Below are positions 25,758 to 33,701 of a stretch of DNA of 64,000 nt, in pieces (the stretch's first letter is position 1; each line of letters starts with the position of its first letter). Where the stretch lies: positions 558,001-622,000 of the forward strand of contig NZ_FZNP01000001.1 in the NCBI RefSeq assembly GCF_900188105.1. The letters run 5' to 3'. The notes below the pieces were generated by a model, which did not search any database, was not told where the DNA came from, and saw nothing but the letters and a program-made list of their open reading frames with translations. The DNA is from Actinomadura mexicana. Lineage in GTDB: Bacteria; Actinomycetota; Actinomycetes; Streptosporangiales; Streptosporangiaceae. Both the position numbers and the translations under genes were made by a program.

Positions 25758-25800
25758 CGCGGGTCCGAGGGCGGTTCGGCGGGCCCGGCCGGGCGCCCGC

Positions 25801-25815
25801 TTCCACTCATCGGGA
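25801..25815. promoter_or_regulatory. recurrent TCCC..TCA..GGGA motif, copy 8
   Basis: TTCCACTCATCGGGA, 58 bp from copy 7, lies nearer to hsaB. Two sites in one divergent gap may serve hsaD and hsaB separately. Confidence 0.5.
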
Positions 25816-25957
25816 TCGGGGCGCGTGGCCCCGGCGGGGCGTGCCTACCTTCGGGCTCACCGGCCGCCCCTTGACCGGTGCCGGGTGAGTACCCGTTAGT
25901 GGAAATACCGCATAGTGGATCCGAACGCCCGCCCGCTCGCAGCCCCGAGGTGAACAC

Positions 25958-26575
25958 ATGCCAGCCGAGCCAGCGCTCACGCCCCTGCACGACGCCGACG
26001 CGGACGACTGGCGGGCGGACGCCGCCGCGGCCGCGCCGGAGCCGGCCGACTTCCGCCTGGCCATGGCCGAGTTCGCGACGGGCGTCACCGTCGTCACCGC
26101 CCTCGACGGCGGCGAGCCGGTCGGCTTCGCCTGCCAGTCGTTCGCGTCGGTGTCGCTGGACCCGCCGCTGATCCTGTTCTGCGCGGACAAGCGCGGCCGG
26201 TCGTGGCCCCGGATCCGCGCGGCGGGGCGGTTCTGCGTGAACGTCCTCGGCGAGGAGCAGCGCGACCTGTGCGAGCGCTTCGGGTCGAGCCGCGGCACCA
26301 AGTTCGAGGGCCTGGAGTGGGAGGAGTCGCGCTGGGGCGCCCCCGCCCTGCCGGACGTCCTGCTCGCCGTCCACTGCGTCGTGCACGACGTGCACGAGGC
26401 CGGCGACCACGAGGTGGTGATCGGGCGGGTCCTGGCGGTGGACCGGCACGAGGTGGTGGACGGCGTGTGGCGGCACCCGATGGTGTTCTTCCGCAGCCGG
26501 TTCGGCGTCGGGGAGCCCGACGCGCCGATCGCCCCCGACCCGTGGGGCATCGGCGACCGGTGGGGCTGGGGTTGA
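25958..26575 (+). CDS. hsaB: HsaB, flavin reductase for HsaA
   Basis: A 205-aa flavin reductase-like (FMN-binding split barrel) protein. It has FRLAMAEFATGVTVVTALDGG, GFACQSFASVSLDPPLILFCADKR, FCVNVLGEEQRDLCERFG, and the final WRHPMVFFRSRFG. HsaB reduces FMN with NADH and supplies FMNH2 to HsaA. ATG at 25958 follows GAGGTG. It is divergent from hsaD. The N-terminal 35 residues are Ala/Asp-rich and probably disordered. It is the only flavin reductase in the window, so it likely serves both HsaA paralogues. Confidence 0.85.
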   Translation: MPAEPALTPLHDADADDWRADAAAAAPEPADFRLAMAEFATGVTVVTALDGGEPVGFACQSFASVSLDPPLILFCADKRGRSWPRIRAAGRFCVNVLGEEQRDLCERFGSSRGTKFEGLEWEESRWGAPALPDVLLAVHCVVHDVHEAGDHEVVIGRVLAVDRHEVVDGVWRHPMVFFRSRFGVGEPDAPIAPDPWGIGDRWGWG

Positions 26576-26594
26576 CGTCACCTCCGGCGGCCCG

Positions 26595-27647
26595 TCACAT
26601 CCAGTCGCCGCGCCCGTCGACCGCGAGCAGCCGGTTCATCGTCTCCGGCGACCAGCTGGTCTCCTCGCCGGTCCGGACGGCGCGCCGGGTGCGCCCGCCG
26701 GGGCGTCCCGCGCGGGCGCCGGGGGACGAGCCGGGGAACAGGATCTGCGACGCCTCGCGGGCGGCGGTGACCACCAGCGGCGCGACGTTCTCCAGCGGCG
26801 CGCGGATGTCGCCGACCAGGGAGATCCCGGCGACCGGCCCCTCGGTGCCGCGGATCGCCGCGGCGACGCAGGCGATGCCGGGGTAGGACTCGCCGCGCTC
26901 GAACGCCAGGCCGCGGCGCTGCCGGATGCGGTGCAGCTCCTGGTGGAGCGTGCCGAGCTCGCCGATCGTGCGGCTGGTGAAGCGGCTGATGCCCGAGCCG
27001 AGCAGCGCGTCCACCTGCTCGGGCTCCAGCCACGCCAGCATCGACTTGCCGAGGGCCGTGCAGTGCGCCGGGGCGCGGCCGCCGACCCGCGACGGGACGG
27101 AGGTGGCGAGCCGCCCGCCGAGCTTGTCCAGGTAGAAGACCTCGGCGCCGTCCAGGACGGCCAGGTGCGCGACGAGCCCGGTGGTGACCTGCAGCTCGTG
27201 CAGCAGCGGCGCGGCGGCCTCGCGGATCTTGCCGTGCCCGCCGTCCTGCCCGCCGAGGCCGAGGGCGCGCTGGCCGAGCCCGTAGCCGAAGGAGTGGTGC
27301 GCGAGCCAGCGCTGCCGGACGAGCTGGTCCAGGATCCGGTGCGCGGTGGAGCGCGGCAGCCGGGTGCGGCGGGCGACGTCCTCCAGGGTCAGCCGGGCGG
27401 TCGGCCCGTTGAACGCGTCGAGGATCAGTGTCATCCGCTCGATCATCGACGGCGGCGACTCCCGGCGCGCGCAGCCCGGCTCCACGGCCTCCGACTGCAT
27501 GGTCGCCGCCGACATGACCCGCCGCCGCGTCATGACCCCCGGCGCGGTCATGGCCTCCGAAGCGGTCATGGCCTCCGAAGCGGTCATGGCCTCCGAAGCG
27601 GTCATGGCCTCCGGCGTCGCTGCCTCCGGCATCGTGGCCTCGGTCAT
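26595..27647 (-). CDS. IclR-family regulator with repetitive N terminus
   Basis: A 350-aa regulator. The winged helix is at about residues 70-130 (LTLEDVARRTRLPRSTAHRILDQLV), and the IclR effector domain follows (LVAHLAVLDGAEVFYLDKL, HCTALGKSMLAWL, YPGIACVAAAIRG). The first 55 residues are low-complexity with repeated MTASEA. The ATG at 27647 follows GGGAGG. It is convergent with hsaB and divergent from the F420 oxidoreductase gene. IclR proteins often control catabolic operons. Whether it activates the steroid genes or only its divergent neighbours is open. It is a candidate to bind the recurrent motif. Confidence 0.8.
   Translation of the reverse strand: MTEATMPEAATPEAMTASEAMTASEAMTASEAMTAPGVMTRRRVMSAATMQSEAVEPGCARRESPPSMIERMTLILDAFNGPTARLTLEDVARRTRLPRSTAHRILDQLVRQRWLAHHSFGYGLGQRALGLGGQDGGHGKIREAAAPLLHELQVTTGLVAHLAVLDGAEVFYLDKLGGRLATSVPSRVGGRAPAHCTALGKSMLAWLEPEQVDALLGSGISRFTSRTIGELGTLHQELHRIRQRRGLAFERGESYPGIACVAAAIRGTEGPVAGISLVGDIRAPLENVAPLVVTAAREASQILFPGSSPGARAGRPGGRTRRAVRTGEETSWSPETMNRLLAVDGRGDWM
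27544..27613. repeat. 18-bp tandem repeat within the IclR gene
   Basis: GCGGTCATGGCCTCCGAA occurs three times in full and once with a changed end. In the minus-strand protein it encodes repeated MTASEA. Each unit brings an internal in-frame ATG. Units are identical at DNA level, which points to recent expansion by slippage. Confidence 0.8.
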
Positions 27648-27826
27648 CGCACCTCCCAGAACATGACTGAAATGAATTCTTGTTCCTTCGAATGTAGCAA
27701 CCGCTTGCTCCTGGTGGAAGAGGGGCAGTAAGAGCAGGTCAGCCGAACCCTGCGGCACCGGGACCGCGGCCCAGGTCGGGCCGGTCGCCGTGATAGAACG
27801 TTTTTCTGCAAACGAGGGGAGCAGCG

Positions 27827-28699
27827 ATGCGTGTCGGGATCGTCACGCCGGTGGTGGCGCAGCCGCCCGGCCATGCCGCCTGGGAGCGCGACGCGGGCAT
27901 CGAGGAGATCGCCCTCATCGCCGGGACCGCCGACCGGCTCGGCTACCACCACGTGACGTGCAGCGAGCACGTCGCCGTCCCGGCCGAGGCGGCCGAGCAG
28001 CGCGGCGGCGTCTACTGGGACCCGCTCGCGACCTTCGGCCACCTCGCCGCCCGCACGTCCCGGATCCGGCTCGCCACGCAGGTGCTCGTGCTCGGCTACC
28101 ACCACCCGCTCGCCATCGCCAAGCGCTACGGCACGCTCGACCGGGTCAGCGGCGGCCGGCTCGTGCTCGGCCTCGGCGTCGGCAGCCTGGAGGAGGAGTT
28201 CGGCCTGCTCGGCGCGCCGTTCGCCGGCCGCGGCGCCCGCGCCGACGACGCGCTGGCCGCGCTCCGCGCGTCCCTGTCGCGGCGCGCGCCGGAGTACCGC
28301 GGCGAGCACTACGCCTACTCCGGGCTGGTCGTGGAACCGCACGCCGTCCAGGACCGCGTCCCGCTGTGGATCGGCGGCCGCTCGGGCCGCTCGCTGCGGC
28401 GCGCCCTGGACGCCGACGGCTGGGTCCCCTTCGGCCTGCCGCTGCGCACGCTCGCGGAGATGCTCGCGGACGCCGACGTGCCGCCCGGCTTCGACGTGGT
28501 CCTCGCGCCGTCGCGCCCCCTGGACCCGATCGGCGCGCCGGAGGCGTCCGGGACGGCGCTCGCCCGGCTGCGCGAGGCGGGCGCCACGATCGCCGGCGTC
28601 CGGATGGAGTCGGAGTCGGCGGGGCACTACTGCGAGCAGCTCGCCGCCCTGCGCGGGCTGGCCGCCGACTACGGCCTGGCCTTCGGGGAGGAGGCGTGA
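27827..28699 (+). CDS. LLM-class F420-dependent oxidoreductase
   Basis: A 290-aa luciferase-like (TIM-barrel) protein. It starts MRVGIVTPVV and has HVTCSEHV, YWDPLATFGHLAARTSRIRLATQVLVLGYHHPLAIAKRYGTLD, and SGGRLVLGLGVGSLEEEFGLLG, the common LLM pattern. It is expected to use coenzyme F420 for hydride transfer. The substrate is unknown, but the position beside the steroid genes suggests a steroid or aromatic intermediate. The following gene overlaps its stop (GTGA). A TAGAACG half-site resembling a KstR arm lies at 27794-27800, just upstream. Confidence 0.75.
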   Translation: MRVGIVTPVVAQPPGHAAWERDAGIEEIALIAGTADRLGYHHVTCSEHVAVPAEAAEQRGGVYWDPLATFGHLAARTSRIRLATQVLVLGYHHPLAIAKRYGTLDRVSGGRLVLGLGVGSLEEEFGLLGAPFAGRGARADDALAALRASLSRRAPEYRGEHYAYSGLVVEPHAVQDRVPLWIGGRSGRSLRRALDADGWVPFGLPLRTLAEMLADADVPPGFDVVLAPSRPLDPIGAPEASGTALARLREAGATIAGVRMESESAGHYCEQLAALRGLAADYGLAFGEEA

Positions 28700-29190
28700 G
28701 CGTCGAAGCCCGCCTGGCAGCCCTCGAAGAGCGGCTGCGCGCCCTGGAGGACGAGCGGGAGATCACCCGGCTGATCCTCTCCTACGGCCCGCTGGTCGAC
28801 GGCGGCTGCGCGGCCGAGGTCGCCGGGCTCTTCGAGCCGGACGGCGTCTACGACGTGGACGAGCTGATGATGACCGGGCATCCGGAGATCGAGGCGATGG
28901 TCCGCTCGGCGAACCACCAGCGGTGGATCTCCGGCGGCTGCGCGCACGTCGTCGGCCCGCCGCACGTCGCGGTCTCCGGCGACGAGGCCACCGCCGTCGG
29001 CTACACCCTCATGATCGTCAAACGGCCGGACGGCTTCGTGCTGCGCCGCGCCACCGCCAACCACTGGCGGCTGCGCCGCACCCCGTCCGGCTGGCGCGCC
29101 GTGACCCGCACCAACCGCGTCCTCGACGGCCGCGAGGAGTCTCCCGACCTGCTCGCCTCCCACTTCCCGGACGCCGTCCGGCACCGCTGA
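28696..29190 (+). CDS. SnoaL-like (NTF2 fold) protein
   Basis: A 164-aa protein. An initial helix (RLAALEERLRALEDEREITRLIL) leads into SYGPLVDGG, AGLFEPDGVYDVDEL and HVVGPPHVAVSGDEATAVGYTLMIV, the cone-like NTF2/SnoaL pattern seen in ring hydroxylating beta-subunits and ketosteroid isomerase-like proteins. A GTG start overlaps the stop of the F420 oxidoreductase gene, so the two act together. It may be an isomerase or dehydratase. Catalytic residues were not assigned. Confidence 0.72.
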   Translation: MSVEARLAALEERLRALEDEREITRLILSYGPLVDGGCAAEVAGLFEPDGVYDVDELMMTGHPEIEAMVRSANHQRWISGGCAHVVGPPHVAVSGDEATAVGYTLMIVKRPDGFVLRRATANHWRLRRTPSGWRAVTRTNRVLDGREESPDLLASHFPDAVRHR

Positions 29191-29202
29191 GGAGGGTGCC
29201 GC

Positions 29203-30003
29203 TCAGGGCGTGACGGCCATGGTGGCGAGGATCCTGCCGGCGAGGTCCGCGTCGCCCTCGGCGCGGACGGCGACGTCGCCCGCCGTGCAGCGTCCGGCGG
29301 CCAGCCGGACGTAGGTCTCCCAGTCCATGGCGATCCTCGCCGCCGGGGAGGCCGGGACGTCCGACCACGCGCCGCGGCCGTCGTCGCCGACGGTCACGCC
29401 GACCTCGAAGTCGGGCGGGCCGGAGATCGTGAGAACGGCGCTCCGGCCGGGCGCGCCCTCGGCCGCACGCGCCACGATGCGGGGCAGGGAACGGCTCAGC
29501 AGCTCCCAGAAGCACTGCGCCGCCGGGCCGTCGAGGTTGCCGGGACGGCCGACCGCGCGGCGGATGTCCTGCTCGTGGGTCCAGCAGTCCATGGCGCGGA
29601 ACTTCATGAACCGCGTGTAGGGGCCCTCCCTGCCGTCCGGGCACATCAGGACGCGGTCGGGGTCCTCGCCGGCCACCTGCGCGAGGCGGCGTTCGAGCGC
29701 GTCCGCCAGCTCCGCCGCGACCTGCGGGCCGGGAACGGGCCGCCGCGCGTGCACCGCGATCTCGGTGTAGCGGGCGAAGTCATTGCGAAAGTGGTCGAAC
29801 TCGGGCAGCTCGACGGGCGGGGCGGGATCACCGAGCAGGTCGCGCTCGACCCCGGCGAGGTGGGAGAGCTGGTCCTTGACCGTCCAGCCGGGGCACTCGG
29901 TCGGCCGGTCCCAGTCGCCGTCGCCCAACGTCTCGGCGAGCGCGAGCGTCGAGCGGACCGTCTGCTCGTACGCGGCGGTGTTGGCACGCATCTGCTCGTT
30001 CAC
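29203..30003 (-). CDS. maleylpyruvate isomerase-fold (mycothiol-dependent type) protein
   Basis: A 266-aa protein of the DinB/MDMPI type, with TECPGWTVKDQLSHLAGVERDLLG at residues 35-60 and later MDCWTHEQDIRRAVGRPG, the two conserved metal-binding His regions of mycothiol-dependent enzymes (His in SHLAG; HEQD). The C-terminal half resembles the SCP2-like tail (FEVGVTVGDDGRGAW). GTG at 30003 follows GGAGGGG. It is convergent with the SnoaL gene. The family catalyses mycothiol-linked isomerisation or detoxification; the substrate is unknown. Confidence 0.75.
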   Translation of the reverse strand: MNEQMRANTAAYEQTVRSTLALAETLGDGDWDRPTECPGWTVKDQLSHLAGVERDLLGDPAPPVELPEFDHFRNDFARYTEIAVHARRPVPGPQVAAELADALERRLAQVAGEDPDRVLMCPDGREGPYTRFMKFRAMDCWTHEQDIRRAVGRPGNLDGPAAQCFWELLSRSLPRIVARAAEGAPGRSAVLTISGPPDFEVGVTVGDDGRGAWSDVPASPAARIAMDWETYVRLAAGRCTAGDVAVRAEGDADLAGRILATMAVTP

Positions 30004-30038
30004 GTCAGCCCCTCCGTCGGCGGCGTCACGCAGCTTAC

Positions 30039-30075
30039 GGCCCGTCCCGGCCGAGGGGTCTGGCCGGGACGGGCC
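30039..30075 (-). terminator. 14-bp hairpin after SGNH hydrolase gene
   Basis: GGCCCGTCCCGGCC (30039-30052) and its exact complement GGCCGGGACGGGCC (30062-30075) enclose a 9-base loop. It lies 10 bases past the 3' end of the minus-strand hydrolase gene. There is no long U-tract, as is common in high-GC actinomycetes. Confidence 0.65.
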
Positions 30076-30085
30076 ATCGGCGGGC

Positions 30086-31039
30086 TCAGGCGCCGAGGAC
30101 ACCGCCGATGACGGCGGCGTAGGCGGCCTCGCCCTGCGCGTTCGGGTGGAGTGGGGCGGCGGAGTGCACGGGGACGTAGCCCTCGACCCAGCGCTTGGAC
30201 GCCGACTGGCAGGCGTCGTGGCCGGCGCTGGGGGTCACCAGGTCGATGTAGGTTCCGCCGTGCGCGGTCGTCTCCCGGCGGATCACGTCGTTCATGGCGT
30301 TCACGGAGCCCTGCAGGAAGTTGGCGTCCGTGGGGAGCACGGGCTGCACGGGCCAGCAGCCGTTCTGCTTGATGTAGAGGCCGTAGCCGGTGACGACGAT
30401 CCGGGCCTTCGGGGAGCGGGCGCGGATGCCGTCCAGGACGGCGGACAGCTTCGGGCCGAAGTCGCGGGTGCGCTGGGCGACCTGATCCTCGAACTCGCCC
30501 TTGCACGGGGTGGCGGTGGGGTCGAGGGTGGCGCAGTCCTGGGCGATGCCGACGAGGCCGACGTCGTTGCCGCCGATGGTGAGGGTCACCAGCGTGGTGG
30601 ACGCGGTGAGCGCGTCGAGCTGCGGCGGGACGGTCCCCGTGTCGACGCCGCCGACGCTGGTGCTCTGCGGCTGGGTCATGTGGGTGGTCTTGGCGCCGCT
30701 GCAGGTGACGTCCCGGAGGGCGGCGCCGAGCCGGGACGCCAGCTCGTGCGCGTAGTTGTGGGTGGAGCGCCCGCAGCCGACCGGGCCGGTGATGTTCGGG
30801 ATGAGCGGGCCGGACGCCATCGAGTCGCCGAGCGCGACGTACTCCCCCGCGGCCGCCGCCGCGGGCACCGCCGTCCCGCCGAGGGCCGCCCCCGCCAGGA
30901 CGATCGCGCCGACCGTGCCCCTGACGAATCGGCCCCTGACGACCCGGTCCCTGACGAATCGGTCCCTGACGCCCCGGCCTGCGGCGACTCGCGTGACGGC
31001 CCGGACGGTGGACGGGCGGCCGTTGAACAGACGCTTCAT
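30086..31039 (-). CDS. secreted SGNH/GDSL hydrolase (lipase-like)
   Basis: A 317-aa protein with a long Arg-rich n-region (repeats of RFVRD/RVVRG), hydrophobic core (GAIVLAGAALGGTAVPAAAA) and likely cleavage after AAA. Catalytic blocks are YVALGDSMASG (Ser), TIGGNDVG (Gly/Asn oxyanion) and APLHPNAQGE (Asp-x-x-His region, here PLHPN). Six or more Cys suggest disulfides, as in the Streptomyces secreted lipases. It probably hydrolyses extracellular esters. The basic repeated n-region is encoded by near-identical short DNA repeats at about 30925-30985. Confidence 0.8.
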   Translation of the reverse strand: MKRLFNGRPSTVRAVTRVAAGRGVRDRFVRDRVVRGRFVRGTVGAIVLAGAALGGTAVPAAAAAGEYVALGDSMASGPLIPNITGPVGCGRSTHNYAHELASRLGAALRDVTCSGAKTTHMTQPQSTSVGGVDTGTVPPQLDALTASTTLVTLTIGGNDVGLVGIAQDCATLDPTATPCKGEFEDQVAQRTRDFGPKLSAVLDGIRARSPKARIVVTGYGLYIKQNGCWPVQPVLPTDANFLQGSVNAMNDVIRRETTAHGGTYIDLVTPSAGHDACQSASKRWVEGYVPVHSAAPLHPNAQGEAAYAAVIGGVLGA

Positions 31040-31137
31040 GAGCTGACTCCCGGCGTCATGGACGATGTCGCCGAGATCGTCCAGAATCTGGACACGCCGT
31101 TCAACTGGCGTGAAAACAGACTCTTCCGGGAGCCGTT

Positions 31138-32334
31138 GTGACGCGGGACAAGACGCCGGCGCTGCGGGTGGCGGGCCGGCCGATGGCGGCCCACCTGCGG
31201 GTCCGCGCGCCGCTGCTGACCCGCCGCGTGGTGGCGCGGCTGCTCGCCGAGCTGCCCGTCTACGCCGAACTGCCGCAGGAGGAGGTCGCCGGGGACATCG
31301 CCGGGATCGTCCAGCACAGCCTGCGGCAGTTCGCGGACGTCCTGGAGCGGCGCCGGCCGGCCGGCGCGGCCGACTTCGCCCGGCAGCGCGACTCGGCGGC
31401 GCTCCGGGCCGAGGAGGGCGTGCCGCTGGACGCGATCCTCGCCGCGTACCAGATCGGGGCGGCCATGGCCTGGGAGGAGCTGACCGGCGGGGCCGAGCCC
31501 GCCGACCTGCCCGCCTTCCAGGAGGCGCTCGGCTACTTCCTCGACTTCCAGCGGCTGCTGACCTCGGCCGTCAGCGCCGCCTACCTGGAGGTGCGGCAGA
31601 TCCTGGACAGCCAGGAGCACGGCGGCCGGCACGCCCTGATGACCGCGCTGCTGGCGGGCGACACCGCGGGGCACCGCCCGGCGCCCCGGTACGCCGTCCT
31701 CACCCTGGCGTTCGGCCCGCATCCGGACGAGGCCGGCTCGGGCCAGCGTGCGCGGATCGCCGCCCGCCGCAAGATCCGCCGCGTCCGGACCGCGCTGGAC
31801 GCCGTCGCCGACGAGCCGGCCCTCACCGCCCTGGACGCCTCGGGAGGGACGGCCCTGCTCCCCTTCTCCTCCTGCTGGGAGGCCCTGCACGACCTGGTCG
31901 CGGGCGCGGCGAAGGCGGCCGACATCGAGGTGACGGCCGCGGCTGAGATCACCGGCCCGGCGGGCGTTCCCGGCGCGGTCGCCCAGACCGCCGAGATCAT
32001 GGATCTGGTCCGCCGGACGGGCCGCCCGCCCGGCCTGTACCGGCTCGCCGACGTCCTGCTGGACTACCAGCTGAGCCGCCCCAGCGGCGCGCTCGCCGCG
32101 CTCGCCGCCCTGCTGGCGCCGCTCGACCGCAAGCCGGACCTGCTGGGCACGCTGGAGCGCTACCTGGCGTTCGGCCTGGACCGCCGCGCGACCGGCGCGG
32201 CCCTGCACGTCCACCCGAACACGGTCGCCTACCGCATACGCCGCATCAGCGCCCTCACGGGACTGGACCCGGGCCGCCCCGGCGACCTCCCGTTGCTGAA
32301 CGCCGCCCTGGTGGCCCGCCGCTCCCTGCGGTGA
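31138..32334 (+). CDS. PucR/CdaR-type transcriptional regulator
   Basis: A 398-aa protein. The N-terminal two thirds form an alpha-rich sensor-like region (RPAGAADFARQRDSAALRAEEGVPLDAILAAYQIG, as in actinobacterial RsbT-like/PucR hybrids). The C terminus is the PucR helix-turn-helix: LLGTLERYLAFGLDRRATGAALHVHPNTVAYRIRRI. GTG start at 31138. The 98-base divergent gap with the SGNH hydrolase gene contains CACGCC-8-GGCGTG (31094-31113), a possible operator. A role in controlling the divergent hydrolase is plausible. Confidence 0.75.
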   Translation: MTRDKTPALRVAGRPMAAHLRVRAPLLTRRVVARLLAELPVYAELPQEEVAGDIAGIVQHSLRQFADVLERRRPAGAADFARQRDSAALRAEEGVPLDAILAAYQIGAAMAWEELTGGAEPADLPAFQEALGYFLDFQRLLTSAVSAAYLEVRQILDSQEHGGRHALMTALLAGDTAGHRPAPRYAVLTLAFGPHPDEAGSGQRARIAARRKIRRVRTALDAVADEPALTALDASGGTALLPFSSCWEALHDLVAGAAKAADIEVTAAAEITGPAGVPGAVAQTAEIMDLVRRTGRPPGLYRLADVLLDYQLSRPSGALAALAALLAPLDRKPDLLGTLERYLAFGLDRRATGAALHVHPNTVAYRIRRISALTGLDPGRPGDLPLLNAALVARRSLR

Positions 32335-32373
32335 GCCGTCACCGGAGCAATGACCGGGAACCATGATTCCGTG

Positions 32374-32450
32374 ATCATGATGATGCGTATATAAATGTAT
32401 AAAGGTAACGTGATCTACCTGCGTTCGAGCCTCGCTGGGAGTTGATCGGT
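32374..32450 (+). promoter_or_regulatory. AT-rich promoter region of fxsB
   Basis: The segment around 32374-32405 (TGATGATGCGTATATAAATG then TATAAAGG) is much more AT-rich than the surroundings and offers TATAAA/TATAAT-like hexamers. GGGAG at 32437 precedes the GTG at 32451. It marks the left border of the FxSxx locus. Confidence 0.4.
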
Positions 32451-33701
32451 GTGACCGTGGGTGCGGCCCGGACGTCCACCGAAGACGAATGGCCGGCCAC
32501 GCTGAGCGTCCAGACCCTTCTGGAGCAGGGGTGGCGACCGACTCCGTTCCGCGAGTTCGTACTGAAAATCCACAGCAGATGCAATCTGGCCTGCGACTAC
32601 TGCTACATGTACGAGATGGCGGACCAGAGCTGGCGGCGCCAGCCGCGCCGCATGTCGCGCGGCACCCTGGACCGCACGGCCGCCCGCATCGCCGAGCACG
32701 CGCGCTCCAATGACCTGTCGCGGATCGGCGTCGTCCTGCACGGCGGAGAACCGCTACTCGCCGGTCCCGAGCACATCCGCTACGCGGTCGAGGCGGTCAA
32801 TTCGGCCGTGGATTCTCGGACTTCGGTGAGTTTCCACTTGCAGACCAATGGCGTCCTCCTTGATTCGGTCTACCTGAAACTCTTCGACGAACTCGACATA
32901 TTCGTGAGCGTCAGCCTGGACGGCGACGAGGACGACCACGACCGGCATCGCCGCCGCGCCGGCGGCAGGGGAAGCCACGGGGACGTCATGAGCGGGCTGG
33001 ACCGGCTGACGGCACCCGCGTACCGGCGGCTGTTCAGCGGCCTGCTGAGCACGATCGACCTGCGCAACGACCCCGTCTCCACCTACGAGGCGCTCGTCGC
33101 CCACCGCCCCCCGGCCGTGGACTTCCTGCTTCCGCACGGCAACTGGGACACCCCGCCTCCGGGCCGGGGCGACGACGACGCGACGCCGTACGGCGACTGG
33201 CTCATCGCGATCTTCGAGCGCTGGTACCGCACCCCGGTGCGGGAGACCCGCGTCCGGCTGTTCAGCGAGATCATCCGGCTGCTGCTCGGTCGCCCCTCGC
33301 ACAGCGAGTCGATCGGGCTGTCGCCGGTCGCGGTCGCCGTGGTGGAGACCGACGGCTCCATCGAGCAGGTCGACACGCTCAAGTCCGCCTACGACGGTGC
33401 GGCGCACACCGACCTGCACGTGGGCCGGGACACGTTCGACGCGGCCCTGATGCTCCCGGCGATGGCCGCGCGCCAGATCGGTCGCCGGGCGCTCGCCGAC
33501 GCATGCACCGCCTGCCCCGTCCACCGCGTGTGCGGCGGCGGCCTCTACACCCACCGGTACCGCTCCGGCACCGGCTTCGCCAACCCGTCCGTCTACTGCC
33601 GCGACCTGTTCCACCTGGTCACCCATGTTCGGAACGCGGTCTCGCAGGACGTCGAGGCGTACAGGCGGAAGGCGTCGTCCTCCAAGGAGGGAGCCGGATG
33701 A
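32451..33701 (+). CDS. fxsB: FxsB-family radical SAM/SPASM peptide maturase
   Basis: A 416-aa radical SAM enzyme. The SAM-cluster motif is CNLACDYCYMYEM at about residue 42, followed by VVLHGGEPLLAG, SFHLQTNGVLLD and VSLDGDEDDHDRHR. The C-terminal SPASM part has CTACPVHRVCGGGLYTHRY and a late YCRDLF Cys. This is the FxsB form expected to crosslink an aromatic residue within the C-terminal FxS of FxsA (cyclophane type). The frame extends to TTG 32442, but the GTG at 32451 is nine bases from GGGAG. Its stop overlaps the HExxH gene (ATGA). Confidence 0.87.
   Translation: MTVGAARTSTEDEWPATLSVQTLLEQGWRPTPFREFVLKIHSRCNLACDYCYMYEMADQSWRRQPRRMSRGTLDRTAARIAEHARSNDLSRIGVVLHGGEPLLAGPEHIRYAVEAVNSAVDSRTSVSFHLQTNGVLLDSVYLKLFDELDIFVSVSLDGDEDDHDRHRRRAGGRGSHGDVMSGLDRLTAPAYRRLFSGLLSTIDLRNDPVSTYEALVAHRPPAVDFLLPHGNWDTPPPGRGDDDATPYGDWLIAIFERWYRTPVRETRVRLFSEIIRLLLGRPSHSESIGLSPVAVAVVETDGSIEQVDTLKSAYDGAAHTDLHVGRDTFDAALMLPAMAARQIGRRALADACTACPVHRVCGGGLYTHRYRSGTGFANPSVYCRDLFHLVTHVRNAVSQDVEAYRRKASSSKEGAG

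Noticed and set aside
27544-27613. CRISPR-like array
   Set aside because: Repeats of 18 bp without spacers, in frame within a coding gene, so a tandem repeat.
27660-27826. Further copy of the TCCC..TCA..GGGA motif between the IclR and F420 oxidoreductase genes
   Set aside because: No sequence there matches the invariant positions; only a TAGAACG half-site was seen.
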